Shown: positions 1-9,005 of the stretch, piece by piece | How positions within the stretch are numbered: position 1 is the first letter of the stretch | Layout of the letters: each line of letters begins with the position of its first letter | Position numbers and translations under genes: made by a program | NCBI RefSeq assembly: GCF_024158745.1 | Contig: NZ_JAMZAW010000014.1 | Coordinates: 62,001 to 126,000 of the forward strand | Direction of reading: 5' to 3' | Length of the DNA stretch: 64,000 nt | DNA from: Paenibacillus tyrphae | GTDB taxonomy: Bacteria > Bacillota > Bacilli > Paenibacillales > NBRC-103111 | The notes under the pieces: model-generated | The model's input: the letters and a program-made list of their open reading frames with translations, nothing else | Told to the model about the DNA's origin: nothing | The model's database searches: none

Positions 1-696
1 AACATTAATAATACTGATTTTACTTCTCAATCATCTATAAAATTCAAGGCTGTTAATGAAGATCCTAGAATAATAATACCTTTGGATAAAAAATACTATA
101 ATTCAAATATGAAATTGACTTTTGATATAACTAGCCAAAATCCAACAAATGGTCAAATTTTCTGGAAAACAGAGTCTGATCAATTTAATGAAAATAATTC
201 AAAAAAGTTTTCTATTAATTCGAATACATCAAAATATGAAGTTGATTTAGGTTTTATTAATGCAGATTCTATAAGATTAGATATAGGAGATATACCCGGA
301 GAATATAAAATTGAAAATATTGGCTTGTTAACTCAGTCGCCGGATAACTATATTTCTGATGTAGCAAAATTAAAAAAAGAAACTCTTTCAATAACCAGTT
401 TTAATGATGATCATATTGAAGGAAATATATCTTTATCAGACAATAAACTCTTGTTTTTATCCATTCCATTTGATAAAGGTTGGCATGCATATATTGATGG
501 GGTTTCCGAACCAATTCATCTCGTTAGTGCCGGAATGTCGGGAGTATATTTAACCAAAGGAACTCATGAAGTTACTTTAAAATATACTCAACCTGGATTA
601 ATCGTAGGGGGAATCGTATCTATAATATCTTTGGCATTATTATTGCTTTATTGTGTAATATTAAAAAAAATAATTAAAAAAAATAATATTAAATGA
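1..696 (+). CDS. YfhO-type membrane protein, C-terminal part (cut by window start)
   Basis: The reading frame is open from the first base, so this is the last 231 residues of a longer gene. The end has the pattern of the YfhO family: a beta-rich segment with hydrophobic strands and a GWHAYIDG motif, then a KGTHEVTLKY stretch, one membrane helix (about the last 35 residues) and a lysine-rich cytoplasmic tail. YfhO proteins are large polytopic GT-C-like enzymes thought to move a sugar from undecaprenyl phosphate onto a wall polymer outside the membrane. A GT2 polyprenyl-P-sugar synthase and a small transporter lie 2-3 kb downstream, which fits such a system. The family call is by motif recall. 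Confidence 0.7.
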   Translation, partial: NINNTDFTSQSSIKFKAVNEDPRIIIPLDKKYYNSNMKLTFDITSQNPTNGQIFWKTESDQFNENNSKKFSINSNTSKYEVDLGFINADSIRLDIGDIPGEYKIENIGLLTQSPDNYISDVAKLKKETLSITSFNDDHIEGNISLSDNKLLFLSIPFDKGWHAYIDGVSEPIHLVSAGMSGVYLTKGTHEVTLKYTQPGLIVGGIVSIISLALLLLYCVILKKIIKKNNIK

Positions 697-730
697 ATTT
701 ATAACAATAAGCAAAGTGAGGTTATCAAAT

Positions 731-1816
731 ATGATCAACATAGCCAAGCCGTCTATAGGTGATGAAGAAAAACAAGCTGTACAAAAAGTGTTGGATTCTG
801 GAATGATAGCGAACGGAGCAGTTGTAACAGAGTTCGAAAGAAAATTTGCTGATTATATCGGAGCAAAATATGGAATTGCCACAAATTCTGGAACTACTGC
901 TTTAGAAGTGGCTATTAGATCTTTAGGTCTTGGAAAGGGAGATAAAATTTTAACAACGCCATTTTCTTTCATTGCTTCAACGAACGCTATCGTTTATACA
1001 GGAGCTACCCCGGTTTTTGCTGACATAGATAGCAATACCTTTAATATTGACCCAGACTGCATAGAAGATAAATTAAATGAACATCCCGATATAAAAGCGT
1101 TGCTGATAGTTCATCTTTTTGGACAGCCTTGTCATATGGATAGAATCATGGATATAGTCAAGAAACACAACTTGCTATTAATCGAGGATTGCGCTCAAGC
1201 CCATGGTGCTCTTTGGAAAGATCAAAAAGTAGGTTCATTTGGAGATGCTTCGGCATTCAGTTTCTATCCTACCAAAAATATGACAACATCTGAAGGGGGA
1301 ATGGTAATAACCAATAGCCCTGAAGTAGAAAAGAAGGCAAGACTGCTTATCAATCACGGCATGGAAATTAGATATTACCATGATGTTGTTGGATATAATC
1401 ATCGAATGACCAATATCTCCGCAGCTATAGGCATTTGCCAGTTGTCAAAGCTTGACAATTTCAATTTGGCTAGAAATAAAAATGCTCAATATTACAATGA
1501 AAATATAAAAAATGAATATGTATTAGGACCACTTAAGCATGAATCTGTATATCATGTATATCATCAATATACACTTCGCATAAAAAATAATAGAAGAGCA
1601 GATTTAATTAAGCATCTCGAAAAAAATGAAGTAGGTTTCGGTATATTTTATCCAATATCGATCCCTGAGCAAAAATGTTATGAAGATATGGGATTTGATA
1701 GTAAGTGGAAATTTACCGATCAAGTTAAAAATCAAGTCTTGTCGATCCCAGTTCATCCATTGCTTACTGATACCGAAGTGAAGAAAGTAGTAGAAGTTAT
1801 TAATGATTTCCGTTAG
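731..1816 (+). CDS. DegT/DnrJ/EryC1/StrS-family sugar aminotransferase
   Basis: A PLP-dependent enzyme of 361 residues that should put an amino group on a keto nucleotide sugar. It has the usual family start ([15 protein letters not shown]), the [10 protein letters not shown] segment holding the PLP-binding Asp, and [16 protein letters not shown], where the Lys is the Schiff-base residue. I chose ATG 731 because a GTGAGGT ribosome site lies about 7 bases before it; a GTG at 716 is also in frame. It is the first of a chain of closely packed sugar genes, directly before an acetyltransferase, suggesting an N-acetylated amino sugar as product. Which keto sugar it uses cannot be told. Confidence 0.88.
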   Translation: MINIAKPSIGDEEKQAVQKVLDSGMIANGAVVTEFERKFADYIGAKYGIATNSGTTALEVAIRSLGLGKGDKILTTPFSFIASTNAIVYTGATPVFADIDSNTFNIDPDCIEDKLNEHPDIKALLIVHLFGQPCHMDRIMDIVKKHNLLLIEDCAQAHGALWKDQKVGSFGDASAFSFYPTKNMTTSEGGMVITNSPEVEKKARLLINHGMEIRYYHDVVGYNHRMTNISAAIGICQLSKLDNFNLARNKNAQYYNENIKNEYVLGPLKHESVYHVYHQYTLRIKNNRRADLIKHLEKNEVGFGIFYPISIPEQKCYEDMGFDSKWKFTDQVKNQVLSIPVHPLLTDTEVKKVVEVINDFR

Positions 1817-1845
1817 TATTGCATTTTTATGAAAGAAGGTTGTTC

Positions 1846-2379
1846 ATGAAAAATATATTCATACATCCAACTGCGAATGTATCAAGTGAAGCGGTTATTG
1901 GCCCTGGAACTAAAATATGGGTAAATAGTCAAATTAGAGAAGGTACGGAAATTGGGGAAAATTGCATAATTAGCAAAGACACCTACATAGATCAGGGTGT
2001 CAAGATAGGGCATCGTGTAAAGATTCAGAACGGTGTTTCCATTTATAATGGAGTTACGGTGGAAGACGATGTTTTTATTGGACCCAACGCTGTGTTCACT
2101 AACGATTTTTACCCGCGAGCATTTAATGAGAATTGGGCTATAACTAAAACAACTATTAAAAGAGGTGTCTCCATAGGCGCTAATGCAACAATTGTATGTG
2201 GAACTGAATTAGGTGAATATTGTATGGTAGGAGCAGGTAGTGTAGTAACCAAAAATGTTCCAAGACATGCTCTTGTCATAGGCAATCCTGCACGAATTGT
2301 TGGTTTTGTTTGTAAATGTGGCAATAAGCTATCAAACAATAAATGTTTGGAGTGTGACTCTGAGTTAAGTGATTTCTAA
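1846..2379 (+). CDS. Hexapeptide-repeat acyltransferase (WbbJ/WbpD-like)
   Basis: A left-handed beta-helix acyltransferase of 177 residues built from [LIV]-G-x4 hexapeptide turns ([38 protein letters not shown]). It probably N-acetylates the amino sugar made by the preceding aminotransferase. The last 25 residues carry a Cys-rich tail (CKCG ... CLEC) like a small zinc ribbon, seen in some members. ATG 1846 is preferred over an upstream in-frame TTG because AAGAAGGT sits in front of it. It lies 29 bases after the aminotransferase, so probably the same transcript. Confidence 0.85.
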   Translation: MKNIFIHPTANVSSEAVIGPGTKIWVNSQIREGTEIGENCIISKDTYIDQGVKIGHRVKIQNGVSIYNGVTVEDDVFIGPNAVFTNDFYPRAFNENWAITKTTIKRGVSIGANATIVCGTELGEYCMVGAGSVVTKNVPRHALVIGNPARIVGFVCKCGNKLSNNKCLECDSELSDF

Positions 2380-2407
2380 ATTTAATAATGATAAGGGAAA
2401 AAGAAGT

Positions 2408-2758
2408 ATGATCTGGTTTATATTCGTAGTTTATATATTTCTTTCAGCTCTAGGGTTAACATTAATTAAAATGGGTAGTTCAAATGTTTCTTTCCAACTC
2501 CTATCTGGGATATTCAATTTTAAATTGGATATAAAACTCATCTTGGGTATGATGTGCTATATTGTTAGTTTTTTTCTATTTATGGTCATAATGCCTAAGT
2601 TTGATTTGAGTTACATATATCCAGTGGCCGCAGGCGCTCTTTATATAGTTATTGCAATTTTTGCTGTATTCCTATTAGGAGAAAAAATCTCAACAGCCGA
2701 ATGGATAGGAATGATATTCATACTTGTGGGCATTATCTTCATGAGTTCCGGAAAGTGA
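2408..2758 (+). CDS. Small EamA/EmrE-like membrane transporter (ArnE/F-like)
   Basis: A four-helix membrane protein of 116 residues resembling half of an EamA/DMT transporter. Helices lie at about 2-21, 40-60, 67-88 and 94-113, and FDLSYIYPVAAG and GEKISTAEWIGMIFILVG are typical family segments. Proteins of this size (ArnE/ArnF type) flip undecaprenyl-phosphate sugars. The next gene encodes a GT2 enzyme of the kind that makes such lipid-linked sugars, with only 11 bases between them. I infer that this protein flips that product; transport of something else cannot be excluded. Confidence 0.75.
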   Translation: MIWFIFVVYIFLSALGLTLIKMGSSNVSFQLLSGIFNFKLDIKLILGMMCYIVSFFLFMVIMPKFDLSYIYPVAAGALYIVIAIFAVFLLGEKISTAEWIGMIFILVGIIFMSSGK

Positions 2759-2769
2759 GAGTATGCAAA

Positions 2770-3702
2770 ATGACTACGGATATATCGGTAATAGTTCCAT
2801 TTTTGAACGAAGAAGATAATATAAATGATTTGTGTAAGGTATTGGATGAATATGCAAAAGATAAAGAATATAAATTGGAGATCGTTTTTGTAGATGACGG
2901 TTCAACCGATCGATCTGTTATTTTATTGAAACAGTATAACTTTAAATATACAAAAGCGAAAATTGTGACTCTTTCCAGAAATTTTGGTTCCCATGCTGCA
3001 ATTCGAGCAGGTGTCTTGAAAGCATCAAGTGATATCTGCGTTTTTTTCTCAGCAGATTTACAAGAACCGGTATCTTTAATTGGAACAGTATATAATAAGC
3101 TTCAAGAAGGATACGATGTAGTTTGTATTCAAAAAAGAGAAGTACAAGTAAGCTTCAGTGAAAAGCTATTTTCTAGAGGGTATGCTAAACTTGTCCGGAA
3201 ATATGCGGTTAAAAACTTTCCTCTTGGCGGCGTAAACAACATTATGTTCAATAAAAAGGTAAAGGATGTATTGAACAGATATATAGAATCAAATTCGTCC
3301 ATATTTTTGCAAATCATGAATATGGGTTTTCGCATGAGTATTGTGGATATGGACTATAACGCCAGAAATAAAGGGGAAACAAAGTGGACCCTCGATAAGA
3401 AAATAAAAATGCTGATCGATTCCTTTGTTGCGTTTTCGTTTTTCCCTATCAGATTGGTTAGTATCTTGGGAATTATAATGTCGTTATTGGGCTTGCTATT
3501 TGCTTTTGGTATTTTGATTATCAAGTTATTTAATCTCTTACCATTGGAATTGGGATATCCGACACTAATAACTGTAATATTGTTTGGGTTTGGGGTTACC
3601 AATATTTCTCTTGGAGTCATTGCTGAGTATTTGTGGCGTGCTTATGATAGTGCTAGGGGCAGGGCTGTATTCATAATAAATGATGAGATAACGATTAACT
3701 AG
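2770..3702 (+). CDS. Family 2 glycosyltransferase, polyprenyl-phosphate sugar synthase type
   Basis: A 310-residue GT2 enzyme. The N-terminal GT-A fold shows VIVPFLNEEDN, FVDDGSTD (nucleotide-sugar binding) and SADLQEP. The last ~100 residues hold two membrane helices followed by the ISLGVIAEYLWRAY segment common to the CsbB/GtrB/ArnC group. These enzymes load a sugar on undecaprenyl phosphate at the inner membrane face. The start at ATG 2770 follows a GTGAGAG site. Next to an EmrE-like flippase and near a YfhO-type protein it fits a three-part system that decorates a wall polymer. Confidence 0.88.
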   Translation: MTTDISVIVPFLNEEDNINDLCKVLDEYAKDKEYKLEIVFVDDGSTDRSVILLKQYNFKYTKAKIVTLSRNFGSHAAIRAGVLKASSDICVFFSADLQEPVSLIGTVYNKLQEGYDVVCIQKREVQVSFSEKLFSRGYAKLVRKYAVKNFPLGGVNNIMFNKKVKDVLNRYIESNSSIFLQIMNMGFRMSIVDMDYNARNKGETKWTLDKKIKMLIDSFVAFSFFPIRLVSILGIIMSLLGLLFAFGILIIKLFNLLPLELGYPTLITVILFGFGVTNISLGVIAEYLWRAYDSARGRAVFIINDEITIN

Positions 3703-3714
3703 GGAGGCTGGGCC

Positions 3715-4719
3715 ATGTTAAATATTGTACAAATAGGTTACGGCTACTGGGGAAATAACGTGGCAAAAAATATAGTGGCATCAAAGAATGTAAACCTAGT
3801 TGCGATTTGTGATAATAGTTTGGACAGACTCGAAAAAGCAAAATCGGTCTATTTTGATCTTATCGAATATTCTCAAGATTATAAAAGGTATTTGAATGAT
3901 CCTACAGTAGACGCGTTTGCTCTTGTAATTCAAACAGATCCAAGCTTTGAAGTTGCAAAAGAAATACTGAATGCAGGCAAACATTTGTTCATTGAGAAAC
4001 CCATGGCTATTAATAGCAAAAGGGCTCAAGCTTTAAAGGAATTGGCGGAGAGAAACAATTTGATCATCCACTGTGATCATATTATGATATTTCATCCCAT
4101 CATACGTTACATTAAAAACTTATATGATAAAGGCGATTTAGGAGACCTTATTTATTTTGATATCAGTAGAATGAATCTTGGCCCCATCAGAATGGATGTC
4201 AATTCGATGCTGGATTTGGCAGTTCATGACCTGGCGGTTATTGATTATATTTCCAAAGGGAAAGAACCGTATCACATAGAAGCAATAGGAGAAAAAAGGT
4301 ATGGAAGTCAAGAAACGTTAACTTATTTGACTTTGAAATATGACGGTTTTATAAGTCATATTAAGTCAAGTTGGATCTCTCCATTAAAAGAACGAAGAAT
4401 GATAATAGCTGGAACAAAAAAAATGGTTGTATTTGACGATATGAAAACAGTTGATAAATTAACTATATACGATCATGGTATCATCCAAATTGAACCATCT
4501 GAAGAGTATGGGGCATATGAATTTAAAACGAGAACAGGAGATATTTTTATTCCTAATATACAATTCGAAGATGCTTTGAAAAACAGCATCGAACATTTTG
4601 CGAATTGTATAAGAGAAATGCAGCCTTCTTTGGCTGGACCGGATCAGGCAATTAGAGTGATAAAAATACTTGATAAAGCAATTTCGAAGCTTAACCAAAC
4701 TAGTGAGGTGGCATTGTGA
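3715..4719 (+). CDS. Gfo/Idh/MocA-family oxidoreductase
   Basis: A 334-residue NAD(P)-dependent sugar oxidoreductase. The N-terminal Rossmann fold has GYGYWGNN, and the conserved EKPMA motif lies near residues 93-97; the second half is the usual alpha/beta domain with an HDLAVID segment. In nucleotide-sugar clusters such enzymes oxidise C3 before transamination (the WlbA/WbpB step), and here the aminotransferase gene follows with a 4-base overlap, so I infer paired steps. The substrate is unknown. AGGGAGG lies just ahead of the ATG. Confidence 0.85.
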   Translation: MLNIVQIGYGYWGNNVAKNIVASKNVNLVAICDNSLDRLEKAKSVYFDLIEYSQDYKRYLNDPTVDAFALVIQTDPSFEVAKEILNAGKHLFIEKPMAINSKRAQALKELAERNNLIIHCDHIMIFHPIIRYIKNLYDKGDLGDLIYFDISRMNLGPIRMDVNSMLDLAVHDLAVIDYISKGKEPYHIEAIGEKRYGSQETLTYLTLKYDGFISHIKSSWISPLKERRMIIAGTKKMVVFDDMKTVDKLTIYDHGIIQIEPSEEYGAYEFKTRTGDIFIPNIQFEDALKNSIEHFANCIREMQPSLAGPDQAIRVIKILDKAISKLNQTSEVAL

Positions 4720-5939
4720 AAAATATCCCAATCATGACTCCTTTTTTTACGAAAGAGGAAATAGAGCAAATACAAGAGGTATTACAATCGGGGTGGGTAG
4801 CACAAGGACCTAAGGTTGCCGAGTTCGAAAAGGCAATTGCCGACTATGAAAAAGTTCAATATGCGGTTGCAACTACATCATGTACCACCGCTCTTCATTT
4901 ACTCCTGGTATGTATGGGATTATGTGATAAGCATGAAGTAATTGTGCCGTCATTCACTTTTGTTGCTACGGCAAACGCAGTGGAATACACTGGTGCAACT
5001 CCAGTTTTAGCTGAGGTATATACGGATACTTATAACATTAATGTTGAATGGGTTCAAGAATTAATCGATAATAACTATGACAATAAGGATGGCATTCTAA
5101 TTAACAAAAAGAATGGAAAAATATTATTTGGGATTATTGCAGTTAATCTTTTTGGACTGTGTGCGGATATACCGAAATTGAATGATTTAGCAAATCATCA
5201 TGGGATAAAAATTATTGAAGATAGTGCTTGTGCATTAGGCGCTTCTATCAATGGAGTGCATGAAGGAGGATTCGGGAATCCATCGTGCCTTAGCTTCCAT
5301 CCCCGAAAATCTATTACAACGGGAGAAGGAGGAATGATTTTAACAGATGATGCTGAACTTGCAGCATCTCTTAGACAAATGAGAAGCCATGGGGCTTCAA
5401 TTTCGGAAGTTAATCGTCATAGCAGTAAGGGATACTTATTGCCTGAATTTAATGAACTAGGGTTTAATTATCGTATGACCGATATACAGGCAGCCGTTGG
5501 AGTTGCTCAAATTCGTAAATACGATTATATTTTAACGGAAAGACAAAATAAAGCCAAGTTCTATGATAGCCTTATCAAGGATCGGATAAGCTATCTGAAG
5601 CCACCGCATGTCCCACAAGGATATTTGCATACTTATCAATCTTATGTTTGTATGATTGATTATAAAGCGTTGGGTCTGAATGATGTTGAAAAAGGTAATG
5701 AAATACGAAACAAGTTAATGAACGCCTTGGAAGAAATAGGTGTAGCGACGAGACAAGGTACTCATGCTGTACACAGCTTAGGATACTATAGAGAGAAGTA
5801 CGGTTATAAGCCTTTCGACTTGGCAGGAGCCTATGAATGCGACAGGATGTCTTTAACCTTACCATTATATGTACAGATGACAAACGATGATCAGATTTAT
5901 GTTATTGAGACAATTGATAGAATTATTAAAAATATATAG
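4716..5939 (+). CDS. DegT/DnrJ/EryC1/StrS-family sugar aminotransferase (second)
   Basis: A 407-residue PLP-dependent aminotransferase, longer than the first by insertions (for example after residue 120). IIEDSACALGA contains the PLP-contacting Asp and LSFHPRKSITTGEGGM the catalytic Lys. It starts at GTG 4716, overlapping the oxidoreductase stop (GTGA), with GAGGTGG in front, so the two are translationally coupled. It probably aminates the keto sugar produced by that oxidoreductase. The product is not known. Confidence 0.88.
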   Translation: MKNIPIMTPFFTKEEIEQIQEVLQSGWVAQGPKVAEFEKAIADYEKVQYAVATTSCTTALHLLLVCMGLCDKHEVIVPSFTFVATANAVEYTGATPVLAEVYTDTYNINVEWVQELIDNNYDNKDGILINKKNGKILFGIIAVNLFGLCADIPKLNDLANHHGIKIIEDSACALGASINGVHEGGFGNPSCLSFHPRKSITTGEGGMILTDDAELAASLRQMRSHGASISEVNRHSSKGYLLPEFNELGFNYRMTDIQAAVGVAQIRKYDYILTERQNKAKFYDSLIKDRISYLKPPHVPQGYLHTYQSYVCMIDYKALGLNDVEKGNEIRNKLMNALEEIGVATRQGTHAVHSLGYYREKYGYKPFDLAGAYECDRMSLTLPLYVQMTNDDQIYVIETIDRIIKNI

Positions 5940-5953
5940 AGGAGGGCTTATTT

Positions 5954-6940
5954 GTGCCAAGCATTAAAAATAAAAATGTACTAATTACTGGTGGAGCAGG
6001 ATTTATAGGGAGTCATTTAACTGACATGCTTTTGAAGTCAGGAGTCGGCAAAGTTGTCATAGTCGATAATTTTTTTCTTGGGAAAATGAGTAATTTGAAG
6101 GATGCTTTGACCAATTACGAAAATATAAAGATATATAGAGATGATGCCCGGAATTTTGGAGTCATGCAGGCAATAATCCAAAATGAGGAAATAGAGGTAG
6201 TATTTAATTTAGCAACTATAGCACTAAACTATTCTTTTTTCAATCCTTTCGATGCTTATATGGTGAATGTGGAAATTGCAAATACTTTGCTGGAATTGCA
6301 AAAATTAGGCCAGTATAAAACACTTATACATTCTTCATCTTCTGAGGCCTATGGAACAGCCTTATATTCCCCAATGGATGAAAATCATCCACTGAATCCT
6401 ACTACACCATATGCAGCGGGAAAAGCAGCCGCGGATTTGATGATTCAATCGTTCTACAACGTCTTAAATTTAGATATTGCTATTATCAGACCTTTTAATA
6501 ACTATGGTCCCCGCCAAAATGATAAGCAGCTTGCAGCCATCATTCCTTTAACTGCCCGCAGAATTCAAAATGGCGAACGGCCAGTTATAGAAGGTACAGG
6601 GAAGCAGACGAGAGATTTCATTTATGTGGAAGATACCGCAAGAGCTTTTGTAATGGCATATGAAAATGAAAACTCCAGAGGAAAAGTTATTAATTTAGGT
6701 TCGGGTATTGAAACAACAATTCATGAATTGATTCAAAATATAAGTGAATATTACGACTATAAAGGTGAAATCGAATTTAGGCCTGAAAGAAAGGCAGATG
6801 TAAACAGACTGTGTGCAAGTGCCTTACTGGCAAATGAAATTCTAGGTTTTGAACCTCGTGTTGGCTTGAAGGACGGGCTAAAGTTAACTCTGGATTGGTA
6901 CAATGAACATGCGGGTAAGGACATTGAGAGCAATGGATAA
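5954..6940 (+). CDS. NAD-dependent sugar epimerase/dehydratase (extended SDR)
   Basis: A 328-residue extended short-chain dehydrogenase acting on a nucleotide sugar. GGAGFIGSH near residue 13 binds NAD, the Ser of SSSSEAYG and the YAAGK motif form the catalytic Ser-Tyr-Lys set, and RPFNNYGPRQ is the conserved substrate-loop region. It could be a 4-epimerase, 4,6-dehydratase or decarboxylase; the sequence does not separate these safely. GTG 5954 follows a GGAGGG site, and the gene overlaps the next one by 8 bases. Confidence 0.85.
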   Translation: MPSIKNKNVLITGGAGFIGSHLTDMLLKSGVGKVVIVDNFFLGKMSNLKDALTNYENIKIYRDDARNFGVMQAIIQNEEIEVVFNLATIALNYSFFNPFDAYMVNVEIANTLLELQKLGQYKTLIHSSSSEAYGTALYSPMDENHPLNPTTPYAAGKAAADLMIQSFYNVLNLDIAIIRPFNNYGPRQNDKQLAAIIPLTARRIQNGERPVIEGTGKQTRDFIYVEDTARAFVMAYENENSRGKVINLGSGIETTIHELIQNISEYYDYKGEIEFRPERKADVNRLCASALLANEILGFEPRVGLKDGLKLTLDWYNEHAGKDIESNG

Positions 6941-7487
6941 TAACTTCGAAGAGAATTTGTTGAAGTATCTGGAAAACAAAAGAAACGAAATGAAACAAAA
7001 TTTCAACAGGGTACTGCCTACAAATGAACTTCTTTTTAATCGATTTGAAAAGGCAAAATATTTGAATTGTGGTATTAGCAGTTCTGTTTACGATACAAGT
7101 GTTGTTATGGGTGATGTTGAAATTGGTGACAATGTTTGGATAGGCCCTTATACAATTCTTGAAGGAATTAACGGAAAATTAAAGATCGGCAATTTTGTAA
7201 GCATTAATGCAGGAGTAGCAATCTATACGCATGACTCTACTAAGTACTATGTTTCCGGTGGCAAAATTCCTTTTGACAAAGGGGATGTTAGCATAGGCGA
7301 CAATACGGTTATAGGTACTATGAGTATTGTAAGTAGTGGAGTGAAAATAGGCAAACACTGTATTATTGGTGCAAATAGTTTTGTGAACAAAGATGTACCT
7401 GATTACAGTATCGCTTACGGGACACCCGTTAGAATAGTAGGGAAAGTAAAATTAACTGAAAATAACATTGAATTCATATATGATTGA
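6933..7487 (+). CDS. Hexapeptide-repeat acetyltransferase (second)
   Basis: A 184-residue protein with a helical N-terminus (about 45 residues) followed by left-handed beta-helix repeats (IGDNVWIGPYT, IGNFVSINAG, IGDNTVIGTM, IGKHCIIGAN) and the usual end YGTPVRIVGK. It is probably an O- or N-acetyltransferase of a sugar. ATG 6933, overlapping the stop of the epimerase gene, is preferred; in-frame ATGs at 6903 and 6909 lie deeper inside that gene. The following glycosyltransferase overlaps its end by 8 bases. Confidence 0.82.
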   Translation: MDNNFEENLLKYLENKRNEMKQNFNRVLPTNELLFNRFEKAKYLNCGISSSVYDTSVVMGDVEIGDNVWIGPYTILEGINGKLKIGNFVSINAGVAIYTHDSTKYYVSGGKIPFDKGDVSIGDNTVIGTMSIVSSGVKIGKHCIIGANSFVNKDVPDYSIAYGTPVRIVGKVKLTENNIEFIYD

Positions 7488-8448
7488 ACATAATAAAATT
7501 GCAATATTGTTGTCTACGTATAATGGCAGTGCTTTTCTAGAGACTTTTTTTCAGTCATTGTTAAATCAAACTTATCAGAACTTCACACTCTTTATACGGG
7601 ATGATGGTTCAAGTGATGATACAAAACTCTTTATTAAAAAGTACTCGGAGCAATACGACAACATATTCGTTATTAATCAATTTAAAGGCAATTTTGGTCC
7701 AGCGGCAAGCTTCAGCTTATTACTTGAATATGTTCTAGCATTAGAAAGTTTTAATTATTTTATGTTTGCCGATCAAGATGACATTTGGATTCCAAATAAG
7801 ATCCAGTTGACTTTAGAAGAAATGCAAAAGCTTGAAGGCCAACACCCTGGCAAGCCTGTTCTTGTTTATACGGATTTATACGTAGCAGATAAGGATCTAA
7901 ATGTTATTTCACAATCGTATTGGAAATATCAGAAGATAAACCCACGCAGGACTAAATTAAATCAATTATTATTGCAAAATGTAGTAACAGGTTGTACTGT
8001 AATGGTCAATGAACAACTTGCAAGATTGTCTGTCCCTATATCTAGCATGTCGATTATGCACGATTGGTGGCTAGGGATTGCAGCTAATGCATTTGGAGTT
8101 ATTTCTTATGTGAATACTCCAACGGTTATGTACAGACAGCATGGCCAGAATAGTATCGGTGCCCAAAAATACGGGTTATTGTTTATTTTAAATCGTGCGT
8201 TTTCGTCGTTCTCGCTGGAAAAACATATCAAACAAGCCACTGCTTTTTATCAAACTTTTTTTGAAGTTTTAACAGAAAAGCAAAAGGAAATTATGTCTGC
8301 TTTCTTAGAATTAGCCAATGCAGGATTTTTGAAAAGAACGTATATCATATTTAAATATGGTTTTTTTAAACATGGAATAGTTCGCAACATTGGGTTAATT
8401 CTTCTCGTCAGGAAAGATAAAGTTAAAGCTCAGGCAGGTGACCTATGA
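7480..8448 (+). CDS. Family 2 glycosyltransferase (rhamnosyltransferase-like)
   Basis: A 322-residue soluble-type GT2 enzyme. AILLSTYNGSAFL at the start, FIRDDGSSDDT (nucleotide binding) and FADQDDIW (metal-binding DxD region) are all present, and MHDWWLG is typical of the rhamnosyl/galactosyl group. It probably adds one sugar of the repeat unit. ATG 7480 overlaps the upstream stop; a TTG at 7468 is in frame but less likely. It ends overlapping rmlC (ATGA). It is the last AT-rich gene before the base composition rises. Confidence 0.85.
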   Translation: MIEHNKIAILLSTYNGSAFLETFFQSLLNQTYQNFTLFIRDDGSSDDTKLFIKKYSEQYDNIFVINQFKGNFGPAASFSLLLEYVLALESFNYFMFADQDDIWIPNKIQLTLEEMQKLEGQHPGKPVLVYTDLYVADKDLNVISQSYWKYQKINPRRTKLNQLLLQNVVTGCTVMVNEQLARLSVPISSMSIMHDWWLGIAANAFGVISYVNTPTVMYRQHGQNSIGAQKYGLLFILNRAFSSFSLEKHIKQATAFYQTFFEVLTEKQKEIMSAFLELANAGFLKRTYIIFKYGFFKHGIVRNIGLILLVRKDKVKAQAGDL

Positions 8449-8993
8449 ACATTATTCCAACAAAACTCGAAGGCGTAGTCATTGTTGAACCGGCTGTGTT
8501 TGGAGACAACCGCGGCTTTTTCATGGAAAGCTACAATAGCGAGAAATTCAAAAAGCTCGGCATTGACTATGATTTTATTCAAGACAATCATTCATTATCT
8601 GTAGAAACGGGAGTTCTCAGAGGACTTCATTATCAATTGAATCCGAAAGCCCAGACAAAGCTGGTGCGTGTAGCTGCAGGGGCTATTTACGATGTAGCCG
8701 TAGATATTCGAAAAGGCTCCCCTACCTTCGGACAATGGGTTGGAGTCATCTTAAGCGCGGCAAATAAAAGGCAGCTGTTGGTTCCAAAAGGTTTTGCTCA
8801 TGGTTTTTGTACTTTAGTTCCGAATACGGAAGTGTTATATAAAGTAGATGAGTTCTACTCGCCGGAGCATGACCGGGGCATTGCGTGGAACGATCCGGCG
8901 TTAGGTATCGATTGGCCGACGGCTAATCCGATTTTATCCGATAAGGACGGCAAGCATCCTGTCCTGAAAGATGCGGAGATTAATTTCGAATAA
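8445..8993 (+). CDS. rmlC: dTDP-4-dehydrorhamnose 3,5-epimerase
   Basis: RmlC, 182 residues, epimerises C3 and C5 of dTDP-4-keto-6-deoxyglucose in dTDP-L-rhamnose synthesis. The cupin-like protein shows FGDNRGFFMESYN, DNHSLS, the RGLHYQ motif with the catalytic His, and VPKGFAHGF. Its ATG overlaps the stop of the glycosyltransferase. rmlB and rmlD follow directly; the thymidylyltransferase gene rmlA is not in the window. From here codon use and GC are closer to the rest of the chromosome than in the preceding genes. Confidence 0.96.
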   Translation: MNIIPTKLEGVVIVEPAVFGDNRGFFMESYNSEKFKKLGIDYDFIQDNHSLSVETGVLRGLHYQLNPKAQTKLVRVAAGAIYDVAVDIRKGSPTFGQWVGVILSAANKRQLLVPKGFAHGFCTLVPNTEVLYKVDEFYSPEHDRGIAWNDPALGIDWPTANPILSDKDGKHPVLKDAEINFE

Positions 8994-9005
8994 CGGAGGC
9001 TAATC

